A DNA stretch of 64,000 bases from Candidatus Gastranaerophilales bacterium (GTDB taxonomy: Bacteria > Cyanobacteriota > Vampirovibrionia > Gastranaerophilales > Gastranaerophilaceae), in the NCBI GenBank assembly GCA_944326905.1, contig CALVFU010000001.1, forward strand, positions 1 to 64,000, given 5' to 3'. The notes below the pieces were generated by a model. It did no database searches and was not told where the DNA came from. It saw only the letters and a program-made list of their open reading frames with translations. Made by a program: the position numbers and the translations under genes. Of this stretch, positions 54,915-62,826 are shown piece by piece (position 1 is the stretch's first letter; each line of letters starts with the position of its first letter).

Positions 54915-55811
54915 CTATTCTTCTGTGTAGATATATTCACCGCGTACAATCGGCAGATTTTTAAATTTGGCTTTGCTTGCAAAATTTCCATTTAACGACT
55001 TTACACTCCAATTTCCAAGGAGATAGTATGCAAAATATTTACCCTGTAGGACTATATCTTGGTATTCCGGGTTTGGTTTAATTAATATTCTGGTTGGGTA
55101 ATTCATATCGCGGATACCTGCCCCGTCTTTTGTTTTATACACAACCCACTCATCCTCAGGCGGAGTGTAAATATTCTGTTTCAACCAATTCTCAAAAATA
55201 TTATAATTAATTTTTTGATTTTTTTCTTCGCTGCTCATTTGTTGAGTCCATTTTGATTGGTAATCTGTTTTATCAATCTTGTTTTGGCTAAGCCATAATG
55301 TGAGTTTTTCAGGTGTATCAAGAATAAGCGGAGGTTTGTCTGCTTCAAATATTACTATTGCTGATGGCTTTTTTATTCCTATAATTCTTCCATCTTTTAA
55401 ATATTTAAATCCGAGCGGCTCATAATTTTTAATTTTATCCTGCGGAAACACTATCTTTCCTTTTTTATTATAAATAATCATTTCAGCGTCATTATCCTGA
55501 ACATCTTTTGCTTTAATCAGTTGTATAAAATTACCGTCTGATATGTTTAAAAGCGGATAGCCTAAAACAAGATATTCTTCGTTATTTATTTGATTTCCAA
55601 TTTTATCAGCAATAAAGTAGTTGTTATTTCTGTTTCTTACTACAATAAAATCAGGGGTATAATATTCAATTGATAAATCTGGGTTTGATAAAATTTTTTC
55701 TCCCTGAAAATTATAAACAGCAAGTCTGCGCCAGCCAGTTTCAGAATTGTTTGCAAGCGCCGGCGTAAAAAATAATATCAATACTGAAATAAAAATAAAT
55801 ATTTTCTTCAT
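54915..55811 (-). CDS. secreted hypothetical protein
   Basis: A 298-residue protein with a signal peptide (MKKIFIFISVLILFFTPALA). I choose the ATG at 55811 over the one 15 bases upstream because it gives a canonical signal start. The mature part is beta-rich with WG/DY-type repeat character (NNYFIADKIGNQINNEEYL, MIIYNKKGKIVFPQDKI, GIKKPSAIVIFEADKPP), resembling WG-repeat or propeller-like folds. No motif gives a function. Confidence 0.6.
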   Translation of the reverse strand: MKKIFIFISVLILFFTPALANNSETGWRRLAVYNFQGEKILSNPDLSIEYYTPDFIVVRNRNNNYFIADKIGNQINNEEYLVLGYPLLNISDGNFIQLIKAKDVQDNDAEMIIYNKKGKIVFPQDKIKNYEPLGFKYLKDGRIIGIKKPSAIVIFEADKPPLILDTPEKLTLWLSQNKIDKTDYQSKWTQQMSSEEKNQKINYNIFENWLKQNIYTPPEDEWVVYKTKDGAGIRDMNYPTRILIKPNPEYQDIVLQGKYFAYYLLGNWSVKSLNGNFASKAKFKNLPIVRGEYIYTEE

Positions 55812-55938
55812 ACTGAAATTATACAAAATTTTTTACACTTAATCATATTGTGAATTTTATTTAACATTTTAAAACAGCGGCGGCTGATTAAATATACAAC
55901 ATACAAATTATTTGATTAATTAAAACCTGTGTTACTAT

Positions 55939-56790
55939 ATGAGTATGAATAAGAAATTTTTTTCCGGGGTTATATCCCATATTATATTAGTATTTGTATC
56001 TATTTTATCTGTATTTCCGTTTATATGGCTTGTATCGACTTCGTTTAAAGGTATAAATGAAAATATTTTTGCATACCCGCCGCAATTTATTCCCACGGAT
56101 TTCACTTTTTCAAATTATTCAGGCGTTTGGGGAAAAGTTAATTTTATGCGATATTTTTACAATTCTATAGCAGTAGCCGGATTAACAGTAATATTTAACC
56201 TTGTTTTTTCTTCACTTGCCGGTTATCCGCTTGCCCGAATGAAGTTTACAGGAAAGAAATTTATATTTTTTGGAATTTTAGCAACAATTATGGTGCCGTT
56301 TCAGGCAATAATGATACCTGTGTATCTTATTACCGTTAAGTTAGGACTCACAGACGGAATAAGTGTTTTAAACGGGTACATAGGTTTAGTAATGCCTTTT
56401 GCAGTATCAGCTTTTGGAATATTTTTAATGCGGCAGGCTTTTATAAAAATCCCTGTTGAGCTTGAAGAATCTGCAATAGTTGATGGTTGTAATGTCTTTC
56501 AAGTATTGTATAAAATTGTTCTGCCGATGGTAAAACCCACGCTGGCTGTACTTGCAGTCTTTACATTTATTGGTTCCTGGGGCGAATTCTTATGGCCGAG
56601 TATTTTATTAACTAAAGAAAGTATGTTTACACTTCCTGTAGGAATAAATAATTTACAAGGAATGTTTAGTTCTAACTGGCGTTATGTTGCAGCCGGCTCA
56701 ATTCTTTCTACTATTCCTATAATAGTATTTTTTATTGCTATGCAAAAGTATTTTATTAACGGAGAGAATGACGGAGCCTTGAAAGGGTAA
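55939..56790 (+). CDS. carbohydrate-type ABC transporter permease (MalG family)
   Basis: A 283-residue permease with six membrane helices. The EAA loop is present: ELEESAIVDGCNVFQVLYKIVLPMVKPTL, which docks the ATPase. The C-terminus GENDGALKG is typical of MalG-type sugar permeases. It is an orphan: no MalF-like partner, binding protein or ATPase is adjacent. An ATG 6 bases downstream is an alternative start. Confidence 0.85.
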   Translation: MSMNKKFFSGVISHIILVFVSILSVFPFIWLVSTSFKGINENIFAYPPQFIPTDFTFSNYSGVWGKVNFMRYFYNSIAVAGLTVIFNLVFSSLAGYPLARMKFTGKKFIFFGILATIMVPFQAIMIPVYLITVKLGLTDGISVLNGYIGLVMPFAVSAFGIFLMRQAFIKIPVELEESAIVDGCNVFQVLYKIVLPMVKPTLAVLAVFTFIGSWGEFLWPSILLTKESMFTLPVGINNLQGMFSSNWRYVAAGSILSTIPIIVFFIAMQKYFINGENDGALKG

Positions 56791-56793
56791 CCT

Positions 56794-57873
56794 CTATAAA
56801 TCAGAAAGGGGCGTGTGCATAAGCATCATATAAATTACGCCTGATAACAGCATGCATATAGGAATTGTAAGCACCCATGCAAGGACAATATTTTTAACAA
56901 TACCCCATTTTACTGCACTAGCTTTTGTCATGCTGCCGACACCCATAATCGCAGTAGAGATAATGTGTGTTGTGCTTACGGGGATTCCAAGGTGTGAACA
57001 CGCAAGAATAATGCCTGAGGCGGAAATTTCAACTGCAAAACCGTGAATTGGTTTAATTTTAACGATTTTAGATGACATTGTTTTAATAATTCTCCACCCG
57101 CCGGCCATTGTTCCAATAGCTAGAGTAAAAGCACATATACATATTACCCATAGGGGAATATGAAAATCATCGCCTTTAATCAGTCCAAAAGTGATTAGAG
57201 AAAGAGTTATAATACCCATCGTTTTTTGAGCATCGTTTGACCCATGTGAAAATGCAAGAAAACCGCATGAAATCAATTGTAGTTTTTTAAATGTCCGATT
57301 TAAGTATTCAGGCTTAATTCTCCAAAATAGAAATATAAGGGTTGCAATTACTAAAAAACCTATGATAAAACCTAGAAGAGGAGAGGTTACCATAGGAATA
57401 AGGACTTTATGTAAAACATTTTGACCATTTATTACGTCAAGTGCCGGATGTTCAAGGTGCATTGTTCTAAATCTAAAAATCAGGTCATATTGCTGGTCCA
57501 GTTTAAAATAAGCGTGGACGACAGAGGCTCCTAAGAGACCGCCAATTAAAGCATGCGAGGAGGAAGACGGAATACCCGCAAGCCATGTAATAAGCCCCCA
57601 AATTATAGCTCCAAGCAGTGCACATAATATTGTAAGCTGGGTGATTGCATCGTGAGCAACCATGCCAATCCCGATCGTTTTGGCAACATGAGTACCGCAG
57701 AGGGCGCCTGCAAAATTAAATAATGCAGCATATAAAACAGCGTAGCGCGGGCTTAGTGCTTTGGTTGAGACAGCCATTGAAATCGCATTTGCCGAGTCAT
57801 GGAAACCGTTAATAAATTCAAAAACGAGTGCTACTGCAATGATTATTACTAAAAATAAAATTAAATGTGTCAT
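56794..57873 (-). CDS. pit: low-affinity inorganic phosphate transporter
   Basis: A 359-residue PiT-family transporter. It has two inverted PD001131-type repeats: FEFINGFHDSANAISMAVSTKALSP near the N-terminus and GFLAFSHGSNDAQKTMGIITL in the second half. About 10 membrane helices. It moves metal-phosphate by ion symport. It is 2 bases downstream of its DUF47 partner gene. Confidence 0.92.
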   Translation of the reverse strand: MTHLILFLVIIIAVALVFEFINGFHDSANAISMAVSTKALSPRYAVLYAALFNFAGALCGTHVAKTIGIGMVAHDAITQLTILCALLGAIIWGLITWLAGIPSSSSHALIGGLLGASVVHAYFKLDQQYDLIFRFRTMHLEHPALDVINGQNVLHKVLIPMVTSPLLGFIIGFLVIATLIFLFWRIKPEYLNRTFKKLQLISCGFLAFSHGSNDAQKTMGIITLSLITFGLIKGDDFHIPLWVICICAFTLAIGTMAGGWRIIKTMSSKIVKIKPIHGFAVEISASGIILACSHLGIPVSTTHIISTAIMGVGSMTKASAVKWGIVKNIVLAWVLTIPICMLLSGVIYMMLMHTPLSDL

Positions 57874-57875
57874 AA

Positions 57876-58541
57876 TTAACTGTTCTTTGCTGCTATATTA
57901 AGTACAATATCTGCTACAGAAGTACACTTATCAAGTGCATCTTCCAAGTCTTTATATATATCGCGGTATTTAATAACTGTAATTGGATCAAATTTACCGG
58001 AAAACAGTTCTTCGGTTGCGCGGTATAAAACATCATCTCCAAGAGTTTCTATTTCTTTCATTGTATTTCTTGAATCAGTGATAGCTTGGATTTTATGAAG
58101 TTTCTTTAATAAACTTACGCAGTGGACAAGCTCTGTAGTTGCCTTAATTATTACTTTGCCTTGTTGGAACATTTCTTCTGTAGGTTTTGTAATCTTATAC
58201 AGATTATAGTTCATAAATGCTTTGCAGATTTTTTTATTTATTTTTCTTATAGATATACTGAGCAATTGTATATCTTCGCGGTCTATCGGTGTGATAAATG
58301 TGTTATTAAGAGTTGTTATAACTTCTCTTTCTTTATCTTTGCCCTTGTGTTTTTGGAACTTCATTTGAAGTAAAAGCTCTTCATCTATACCATGGATGAG
58401 AGCTTCGTTATACAAAATAGCACTTTTTTTACAAATATTTGCCGCATCAATAAAACAATCAAAAAAGACTTTATTATCTGGCGGGAGAAGTTTCTCCAGT
58501 ATTCCTAATTTAACCATTTCCAACATCCTTTCCAGAAACAT
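57876..58541 (-). CDS. PhoU-like DUF47 regulator of Pit
   Basis: A 221-residue all-helical protein. Motifs such as ITTLNNTFITPIDREDIQLLS and DVLYRATEELFSG then DIYKDLEDALDKCTSVADIV are typical of the DUF47/TIGR00153 family, which is nearly always next to pit and thought to regulate phosphate uptake. Here it is upstream of pit in the same operon (2-base gap). Confidence 0.9.
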   Translation of the reverse strand: MFLERMLEMVKLGILEKLLPPDNKVFFDCFIDAANICKKSAILYNEALIHGIDEELLLQMKFQKHKGKDKEREVITTLNNTFITPIDREDIQLLSISIRKINKKICKAFMNYNLYKITKPTEEMFQQGKVIIKATTELVHCVSLLKKLHKIQAITDSRNTMKEIETLGDDVLYRATEELFSGKFDPITVIKYRDIYKDLEDALDKCTSVADIVLNIAAKNS

Positions 58542-58666
58542 GTTACTTAAAAAAAAATCATAAAAACAGATGTTTGTAACAATTATTAACGTAAATTTAA
58601 AAAGTTGGTATTCCTTTGCTGATTTGAGTTATATACAAAATGCATAAAAATAATTTGTTACAAAAT

Positions 58667-58695
58667 TTGTAATTTCCAAAATAGTGTAGTATAAT
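58667..58695 (+). promoter_or_regulatory. sigma70 promoter of second OmpH leader
   Basis: TTGTAA, 17-base spacer, TATAAT (58690-58695). Transcription would start near 58702, about 135 bases before the OmpH ATG, so the mRNA has a long leader containing the hairpin below. Confidence 0.6.
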
Positions 58696-58732
58696 AAAAT
58701 TGCTATTTATATTTCGGCTAGTGTAAAATCTT

Positions 58733-58763
58733 AACAGGAAGGATTGCCCTACCTGTTTTTTTT
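58733..58763 (+). terminator. terminator-like hairpin in OmpH leader
   Basis: AACAGGAAGG, loop ATTGC, CCTACCTGTT (one mismatch), then T6. It lies about 30 bases downstream of the predicted transcription start and 74 bases before the OmpH ATG, so it could attenuate the gene or end a short RNA of about 60 bases. Confidence 0.65.
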
Positions 58764-58837
58764 ACCCTGTAAGGCGATTAATTTTTTTATAAATGGAAGT
58801 ATCTTATTTGTGTAGATTATAGATGAGGTATTTTATT

Positions 58838-59269
58838 ATGAAAAAAATTTTGGTATTAACAGCGGTTGTATTTATGTTTTCAAACATAGCATTTGCAGAA
58901 AATATTGGTGTTGTTGATTTGCAGGCTGTTGTGAATAATTCTGCCCAAGTAAAACAGCTTAAAAGAGAGTATGATACAAAGCTTGAAGAGTTGAATAAAA
59001 TTGTAGCAAATGCAAGAATGGAGGTTGCAAAGGAAACAGATTTACAAAAAATAGCTACAATTGAAGAAAAATACACCAAAGAATTTAATACAAAAAAATC
59101 AGCACTTGAACATGAATACAATTCCAAAATCAGTGCTATTGAAAATAAAATCCGTGAACAAATAAAGAAAAAAGCTCAAGAAAAGAAATTTGATTATGTA
59201 TTTGCAAAAAGTGTAGTTTTATATGGCGGAGATGACATAACCAGCGAAGTTTCTGCCGCAGTAAAGTAG
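58838..59269 (+). CDS. OmpH/Skp-family periplasmic chaperone (paralogue)
   Basis: A 143-residue protein: signal peptide (MKKILVLTAVVFMFSNIAFA), GVVDLQAVVNNSAQV, coiled coil (about 40-115) and C-terminal VVLYGGDDITSEV. I start at 58838 because TGAGGT is a ribosome binding site between the two ATGs. It is a close relative of the gene at 41-508 but more compact. Having two copies about 58 kb apart suggests specialised clients. Its long leader may be attenuated. Confidence 0.87.
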   Translation: MKKILVLTAVVFMFSNIAFAENIGVVDLQAVVNNSAQVKQLKREYDTKLEELNKIVANARMEVAKETDLQKIATIEEKYTKEFNTKKSALEHEYNSKISAIENKIREQIKKKAQEKKFDYVFAKSVVLYGGDDITSEVSAAVK

Positions 59270-59310
59270 ATTAATAAACTCGTGCGGCAAATTGAATTAA
59301 ATAATGCAGG

Positions 59311-59360
59311 AAATCGGATATTAATGTGAATTGTGCTGTATTTCACTTAAAATCCGATTT
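59311..59360. terminator. nested hairpin after second OmpH gene
   Basis: AAATCGGAT pairs perfectly with ATCCGATTT; inside lie GTGAA and TTCAC. TTT lies at the 3' end on the plus strand. It separates OmpH (plus) from the small minus-strand gene and may terminate both. Confidence 0.55.
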
Positions 59361-59377
59361 TCAAGTTATTAATTATT

Positions 59378-59542
59378 TTATATAGTTAGATATACATTTT
59401 TGGCTTGATTTACAGAAAAGTACTGCTGATAATTAAAACCAGACATAGGTGCTGAATAAGTATTTTTTCGATGCTTCCTCCTAAGGCTGCATAAACCTAC
59501 GTATTTTTCTTCGGTGTTAAAAATTTTGCTTAAAAAGTTCAT
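59378..59542 (-). CDS. previously unlisted small protein (54 residues)
   Basis: A clean 55-codon frame including the stop. AGAGGA lies 7 bases before the ATG, a strong ribosome binding site. It encodes a basic protein starting MNFLSKIFNTEEKYVGLCSL, with RRKHRKN and NYQQYFSVNQAKNVYL further on. No membrane helix or known family. It lies between the second OmpH gene and the DUF1858 gene on the opposite strand and has the nested hairpin after it. Its size would let it escape ordinary gene finders. Confidence 0.55.
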   Translation of the reverse strand: MNFLSKIFNTEEKYVGLCSLRRKHRKNTYSAPMSGFNYQQYFSVNQAKNVYLTI

Positions 59543-59614
59543 ACACAAATCCTCTATAATATGCTACAATATACTTATTAATGATTTTTGTTGATTAGTC
59601 AAAGAGGAGGCATT

Positions 59615-59821
59615 ATGTCAGGAAAAGTTACAAAAGAAATGAATATACTGGATATAGTAAATGAGTATCCGCAAAGTATAGAAATATTCCAAAAATACGG
59701 CTTAGGCTGTATCGGATGTGCTGCAGCAAGATTTGAAAATCTCGATGCCGGTGCAAGAGTTCACGGATTTAACGCTGATGATATGGTTAGAGAAATTAAT
59801 GAACTAATAGGCGCAGAATAG
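59615..59821 (+). CDS. DUF1858 redox-disulfide domain protein
   Basis: A 68-residue protein. It reads VTKEMNILDIVNEYPQSIEIFQKYGLGCIGCAAARFENL, the DUF1858 core with its CxxC pair. These small proteins are linked to hybrid-cluster proteins and redox sensing. I start at ATG 59615 because AGAGGAGG precedes it. It runs 9 bases ahead of nfeD, so it may be in that operon. Confidence 0.85.
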   Translation: MSGKVTKEMNILDIVNEYPQSIEIFQKYGLGCIGCAAARFENLDAGARVHGFNADDMVREINELIGAE

Positions 59822-59830
59822 GCAGGTCGT

Positions 59831-60253
59831 ATGGCGTTATGGCAAATTATAGGAGTAATAGGGGTAGCTCTATGTATTTTGGAAATTCTTACACCAACGC
59901 TGTTTTTTCTTAACCTTGCTATTGGTGCTTTTGCGGTTGCTGTTATTTCAATTTGGTATCAAAATATTACAGGGCTAATTGTATTATTTGTTATCTTGTC
60001 GTCAATTATATTGATTTTTATAAGACCGCTTTTAACAAAGAAAGAAGTTAAAGAAAATCAAACAGGTATAGAAGGGAAATATATAGGTAAAATAGCTCGT
60101 GCTGAGTCTGATATCTCAAAAGATGCAGGCGTTATTACAATATACGGGGAACGCTGGGAGGCTCGTAATGTTCATAGTGATATAATTCCTGCGGGCAGTG
60201 AAGCACGTATTTTACGAAATGACAGTCTTATTATGTTTGTAGAAAAAGTTTAA
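59831..60253 (+). CDS. NfeD-family membrane protein
   Basis: A 140-residue protein: two to three membrane helices (about 5-70) and a C-terminal OB-fold domain with GIEGKYIGKIARAESDISK, VITIYGERWEAR and IPAGSEARILRNDSLIMFVEK. NfeD proteins partner with stomatin/SPFH proteins in membrane microdomains; one is encoded 16 bases downstream. Confidence 0.85.
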   Translation: MALWQIIGVIGVALCILEILTPTLFFLNLAIGAFAVAVISIWYQNITGLIVLFVILSSIILIFIRPLLTKKEVKENQTGIEGKYIGKIARAESDISKDAGVITIYGERWEARNVHSDIIPAGSEARILRNDSLIMFVEKV

Positions 60254-60269
60254 ATGAAAGGAGAAGTTA

Positions 60270-61244
60270 ATGGGTTTAATTTTTAGTATAGCTCTGGTTA
60301 TTTTACTTTGTGTTTATTTAGCAAAAGGTATTTATATTGTAAAACAGGCCGAAGCTGTTATTGTAGAACGTCTTGGAAAGTTTGACAGAATGCTTTCGCC
60401 TGGGCTTAATTATATTATTCCATTTATCGAAAATACTAGAGGTATAACCTGGAAAATTACACATAAATCATTAGACGGCTCAACTTATTCTTATGTAAAA
60501 GAAATTGATAGAATTGATTTAAGAGAAACTGTTTACGATTTTCCGCGCCAGAATGTCATTACTAAAGATAATGTAACAATAAGTATTAACGCGCTTATTT
60601 ATTTCCAAATTGTAGAACCTAAATCAGCAGTTTATGAAATTACAAACTTGTCTGATGCTATAGAAAAACTTACCCAAACAAGTTTAAGAAACCTTGTAGG
60701 TAAAATGGATTTAGATGAATCGCTTGTTTCAAGAGATCACATAAATAAAGAACTGCGGATGGTATTAGATGATGCAACTAATAAGTGGGGGGTTAAGGTA
60801 AACAGAGTAGAACTTCAAGATATTATCCCTCCAAAGGATATTCAGGCTTCAATGGAAAAACAAATGAAGGCAGAACGTGACAGACGGGCTACAATCCTTG
60901 AAGCAGAAGGACTTAAAACTGCTGCTATTCTTAAAGCGGAAGGGGAAAAAGAAGCGGCTATTAATATGGCAGAAGGTGAAAAACAAGCCGCAATCCTTCG
61001 CGCTGACGGTGTTGCCCAAGCCCGTATACTGGAAGCAGATGGTGAAAAAGAAGCTATTAGAAAAATTATTGAAGCACTTCAGGGCAACGGGCAGCCTGAT
61101 AAATACTTAATTGCTATGAAGTACCTTGAATCATTAGAAACGATTACATCAGGTAAGGATAATAAAGTTATTTATATGCCTTATGAAGCAACAGGTATTT
61201 TAAGCTCAATAGACGGTATTAAGCAAATGCTTAGTAAAAGTTAA
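60270..61244 (+). CDS. SPFH/band-7 membrane protein (QmcA/stomatin-like)
   Basis: A 324-residue protein. One N-terminal membrane helix (about 3-20), then an SPFH domain with KQAEAVIVERLGKFDRMLSPG and FPRQNVITKDNVTISINALIYFQI. A C-terminal coiled coil has repeated AEGEKEAA and ADGEKEA units. It forms large ring oligomers in the inner membrane, often with NfeD, and may recruit proteases such as FtsH. AAAGGAG precedes the ATG. Confidence 0.9.
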   Translation: MGLIFSIALVILLCVYLAKGIYIVKQAEAVIVERLGKFDRMLSPGLNYIIPFIENTRGITWKITHKSLDGSTYSYVKEIDRIDLRETVYDFPRQNVITKDNVTISINALIYFQIVEPKSAVYEITNLSDAIEKLTQTSLRNLVGKMDLDESLVSRDHINKELRMVLDDATNKWGVKVNRVELQDIIPPKDIQASMEKQMKAERDRRATILEAEGLKTAAILKAEGEKEAAINMAEGEKQAAILRADGVAQARILEADGEKEAIRKIIEALQGNGQPDKYLIAMKYLESLETITSGKDNKVIYMPYEATGILSSIDGIKQMLSKS

Positions 61245-61254
61245 ATATTTTTCT

Positions 61255-61285
61255 AAAGGGCGGGCGCAGCGCGCCCGCCCTTTTT
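61255..61285 (+). terminator. very GC-rich intrinsic terminator
   Basis: GGGCGGGCGC, loop AGC, GCGCCCGCCC, then TTTTT. The 10-bp stem is entirely G and C, unlike the AT-rich surroundings, and A/T flanks extend it. Confidence 0.95.
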
Positions 61286-61299
61286 AGCAAGGAGTTAAG

Positions 61300-62082
61300 A
61301 TGAGAAGGTTATTTATTTTATTATTTTTATTAATACTAAATGCCGGCATGGTTTTTTCTTATGAGTATCCTTGGGAGAGGACAGGCAGTAAAAATATAGA
61401 AATAGATGCAGGCAGTTATGTTAAACGTCCAGAAGGTGAGTTTTTCAACGTAAAAGATGAGAAACAGCAAAAAGTATATACAATGCAGCATCACACCAAA
61501 TACTCTGAAAATGATAAACAATTTTATCATTTTTTAGGGATAGCACAAACATGCCAGCTTGAAGATTACATAAAATACGGAAGGAGTGTTTGTTCTCCGC
61601 TTGCGGCAAAGCCAGCAGAAAGTTTTGAAAAAATCTCCATAGATGATACTGATTATAATAAATGGCTGCTGGTAACAGTTCCTCGTGCGCGGTGTGAATA
61701 TATAAAAAATAAACCTGATTATTGGATTAATCATTATTATGCTGAAGATATGAACAACAGGATAAAAACGAACTTTGCAAAAGAATTAAAAAAAGCCAAA
61801 AAAGACAAAACATTACCTAAAATAAAAGCTCCGCAAAAAATATTTGTAAATATCGCATATGAGATAATGCCTGACGGCACGTTGAAATCAGCCGAGGTTA
61901 CGGCGTCCTCAGGAGATGAATTTTTTGAAGATATCTTACTTAATTCTTTTAAACAGTCTGCGCCATTTTTAGTTTTTCCTGTATCAGCCGACCGGGAAAT
62001 TCTAAAAGGAGAGTTCCAATATGAATTTAATCTGATTTCACGAAGAAAATCTGAAACCAAATTTCTGCAGGTATTTAAGTAA
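61300..62082 (+). CDS. secreted protein with TonB-C/TolA-like domain
   Basis: A 260-residue protein with a signal peptide (RRLFILLFLLILNAGMVFS). The middle has four Cys and many aromatic residues. The C-terminal part (about 180-250) reads VNIAYEIMPDGTLKSAEVT, ASSGDEFFEDILLNSF and AAPFLVFP-like text, matching the TonB C-terminal fold pattern. Such domains contact outer-membrane transporters or colicin-type partners. The N-terminal membrane anchor expected of TonB is absent, so it is a soluble variant. Confidence 0.65.
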   Translation: MRRLFILLFLLILNAGMVFSYEYPWERTGSKNIEIDAGSYVKRPEGEFFNVKDEKQQKVYTMQHHTKYSENDKQFYHFLGIAQTCQLEDYIKYGRSVCSPLAAKPAESFEKISIDDTDYNKWLLVTVPRARCEYIKNKPDYWINHYYAEDMNNRIKTNFAKELKKAKKDKTLPKIKAPQKIFVNIAYEIMPDGTLKSAEVTASSGDEFFEDILLNSFKQSAPFLVFPVSADREILKGEFQYEFNLISRRKSETKFLQVFK

Positions 62083-62175
62083 TATTTAACGGACCTCCCT
62101 CCTCCTATATATGCATGATAGAAAATTATTAAAAAAGCTATATAATATATATAACTTGATATATCAGGAGGTCTT

Positions 62176-62826
62176 ATGACTAACGCTGTTAGCTTTTGTG
62201 CGGATAGTATTTTATTTTCACAAACTTTGCCCGGCAAAACTGAAAATAGTACTTGTAATTTTGAAAATATACTTGAACTCTCAGGACAAACTGGATTACA
62301 GCTGAATGCTGCCGCTAAAACAGGGTTGACTTATATCTCTACAGGTTTTTCTGGTATGTTAAATGAGAACATTACCCCGGAAAAGATTATTGAAAATATA
62401 ATAGAAAAAACTGAAGAAAAATACAGTGCTGATAATGACGGCAGTTTGAGTTATAACGATAAAAATAAACTTATGAAGTTATCGCAGTTATTAGATTTGG
62501 CAATAAGTTTAATGATGTCTAAGACAATGGATGGAAGATACGAAGCCGGTGATTATCCTAAGTTATCAGAATTGATAAAAGATGTAACATCTGTCTTAAA
62601 TAATTTAGGAACACTGGATACAAAATCTCTTGATGAATTGATAGAAACAATAACGGATTTTACTTTAGAACTTGCAAAAGAAACAGATATTGATAGCGGT
62701 TTTGAGAAGAGTGATAAATTCGAAAAAATGTGCCAAGAGCGGATAAAGCAGTATGAAGCTCAAAACTCTATAAACTTAATGAACAATGGCGAGATTAAAT
62801 ACTTATCAGGTTTAATTCTTCAATAA
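62176..62826 (+). CDS. hypothetical protein with EF-hand-like loop
   Basis: A 216-residue helical protein. KYSADNDGSLSYNDKNKLM (about residue 80-98) resembles a calcium-binding EF-hand loop with D-x-D-G and a terminal Asp at position 12, but position 1 is Ser. The N-terminus is Ser/Thr/Cys-containing without a signal peptide. CAGGAGGT is a strong ribosome binding site. Its end overlaps the convergent HExxH gene by 32 bases. Confidence 0.5.
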   Translation: MTNAVSFCADSILFSQTLPGKTENSTCNFENILELSGQTGLQLNAAAKTGLTYISTGFSGMLNENITPEKIIENIIEKTEEKYSADNDGSLSYNDKNKLMKLSQLLDLAISLMMSKTMDGRYEAGDYPKLSELIKDVTSVLNNLGTLDTKSLDELIETITDFTLELAKETDIDSGFEKSDKFEKMCQERIKQYEAQNSINLMNNGEIKYLSGLILQ

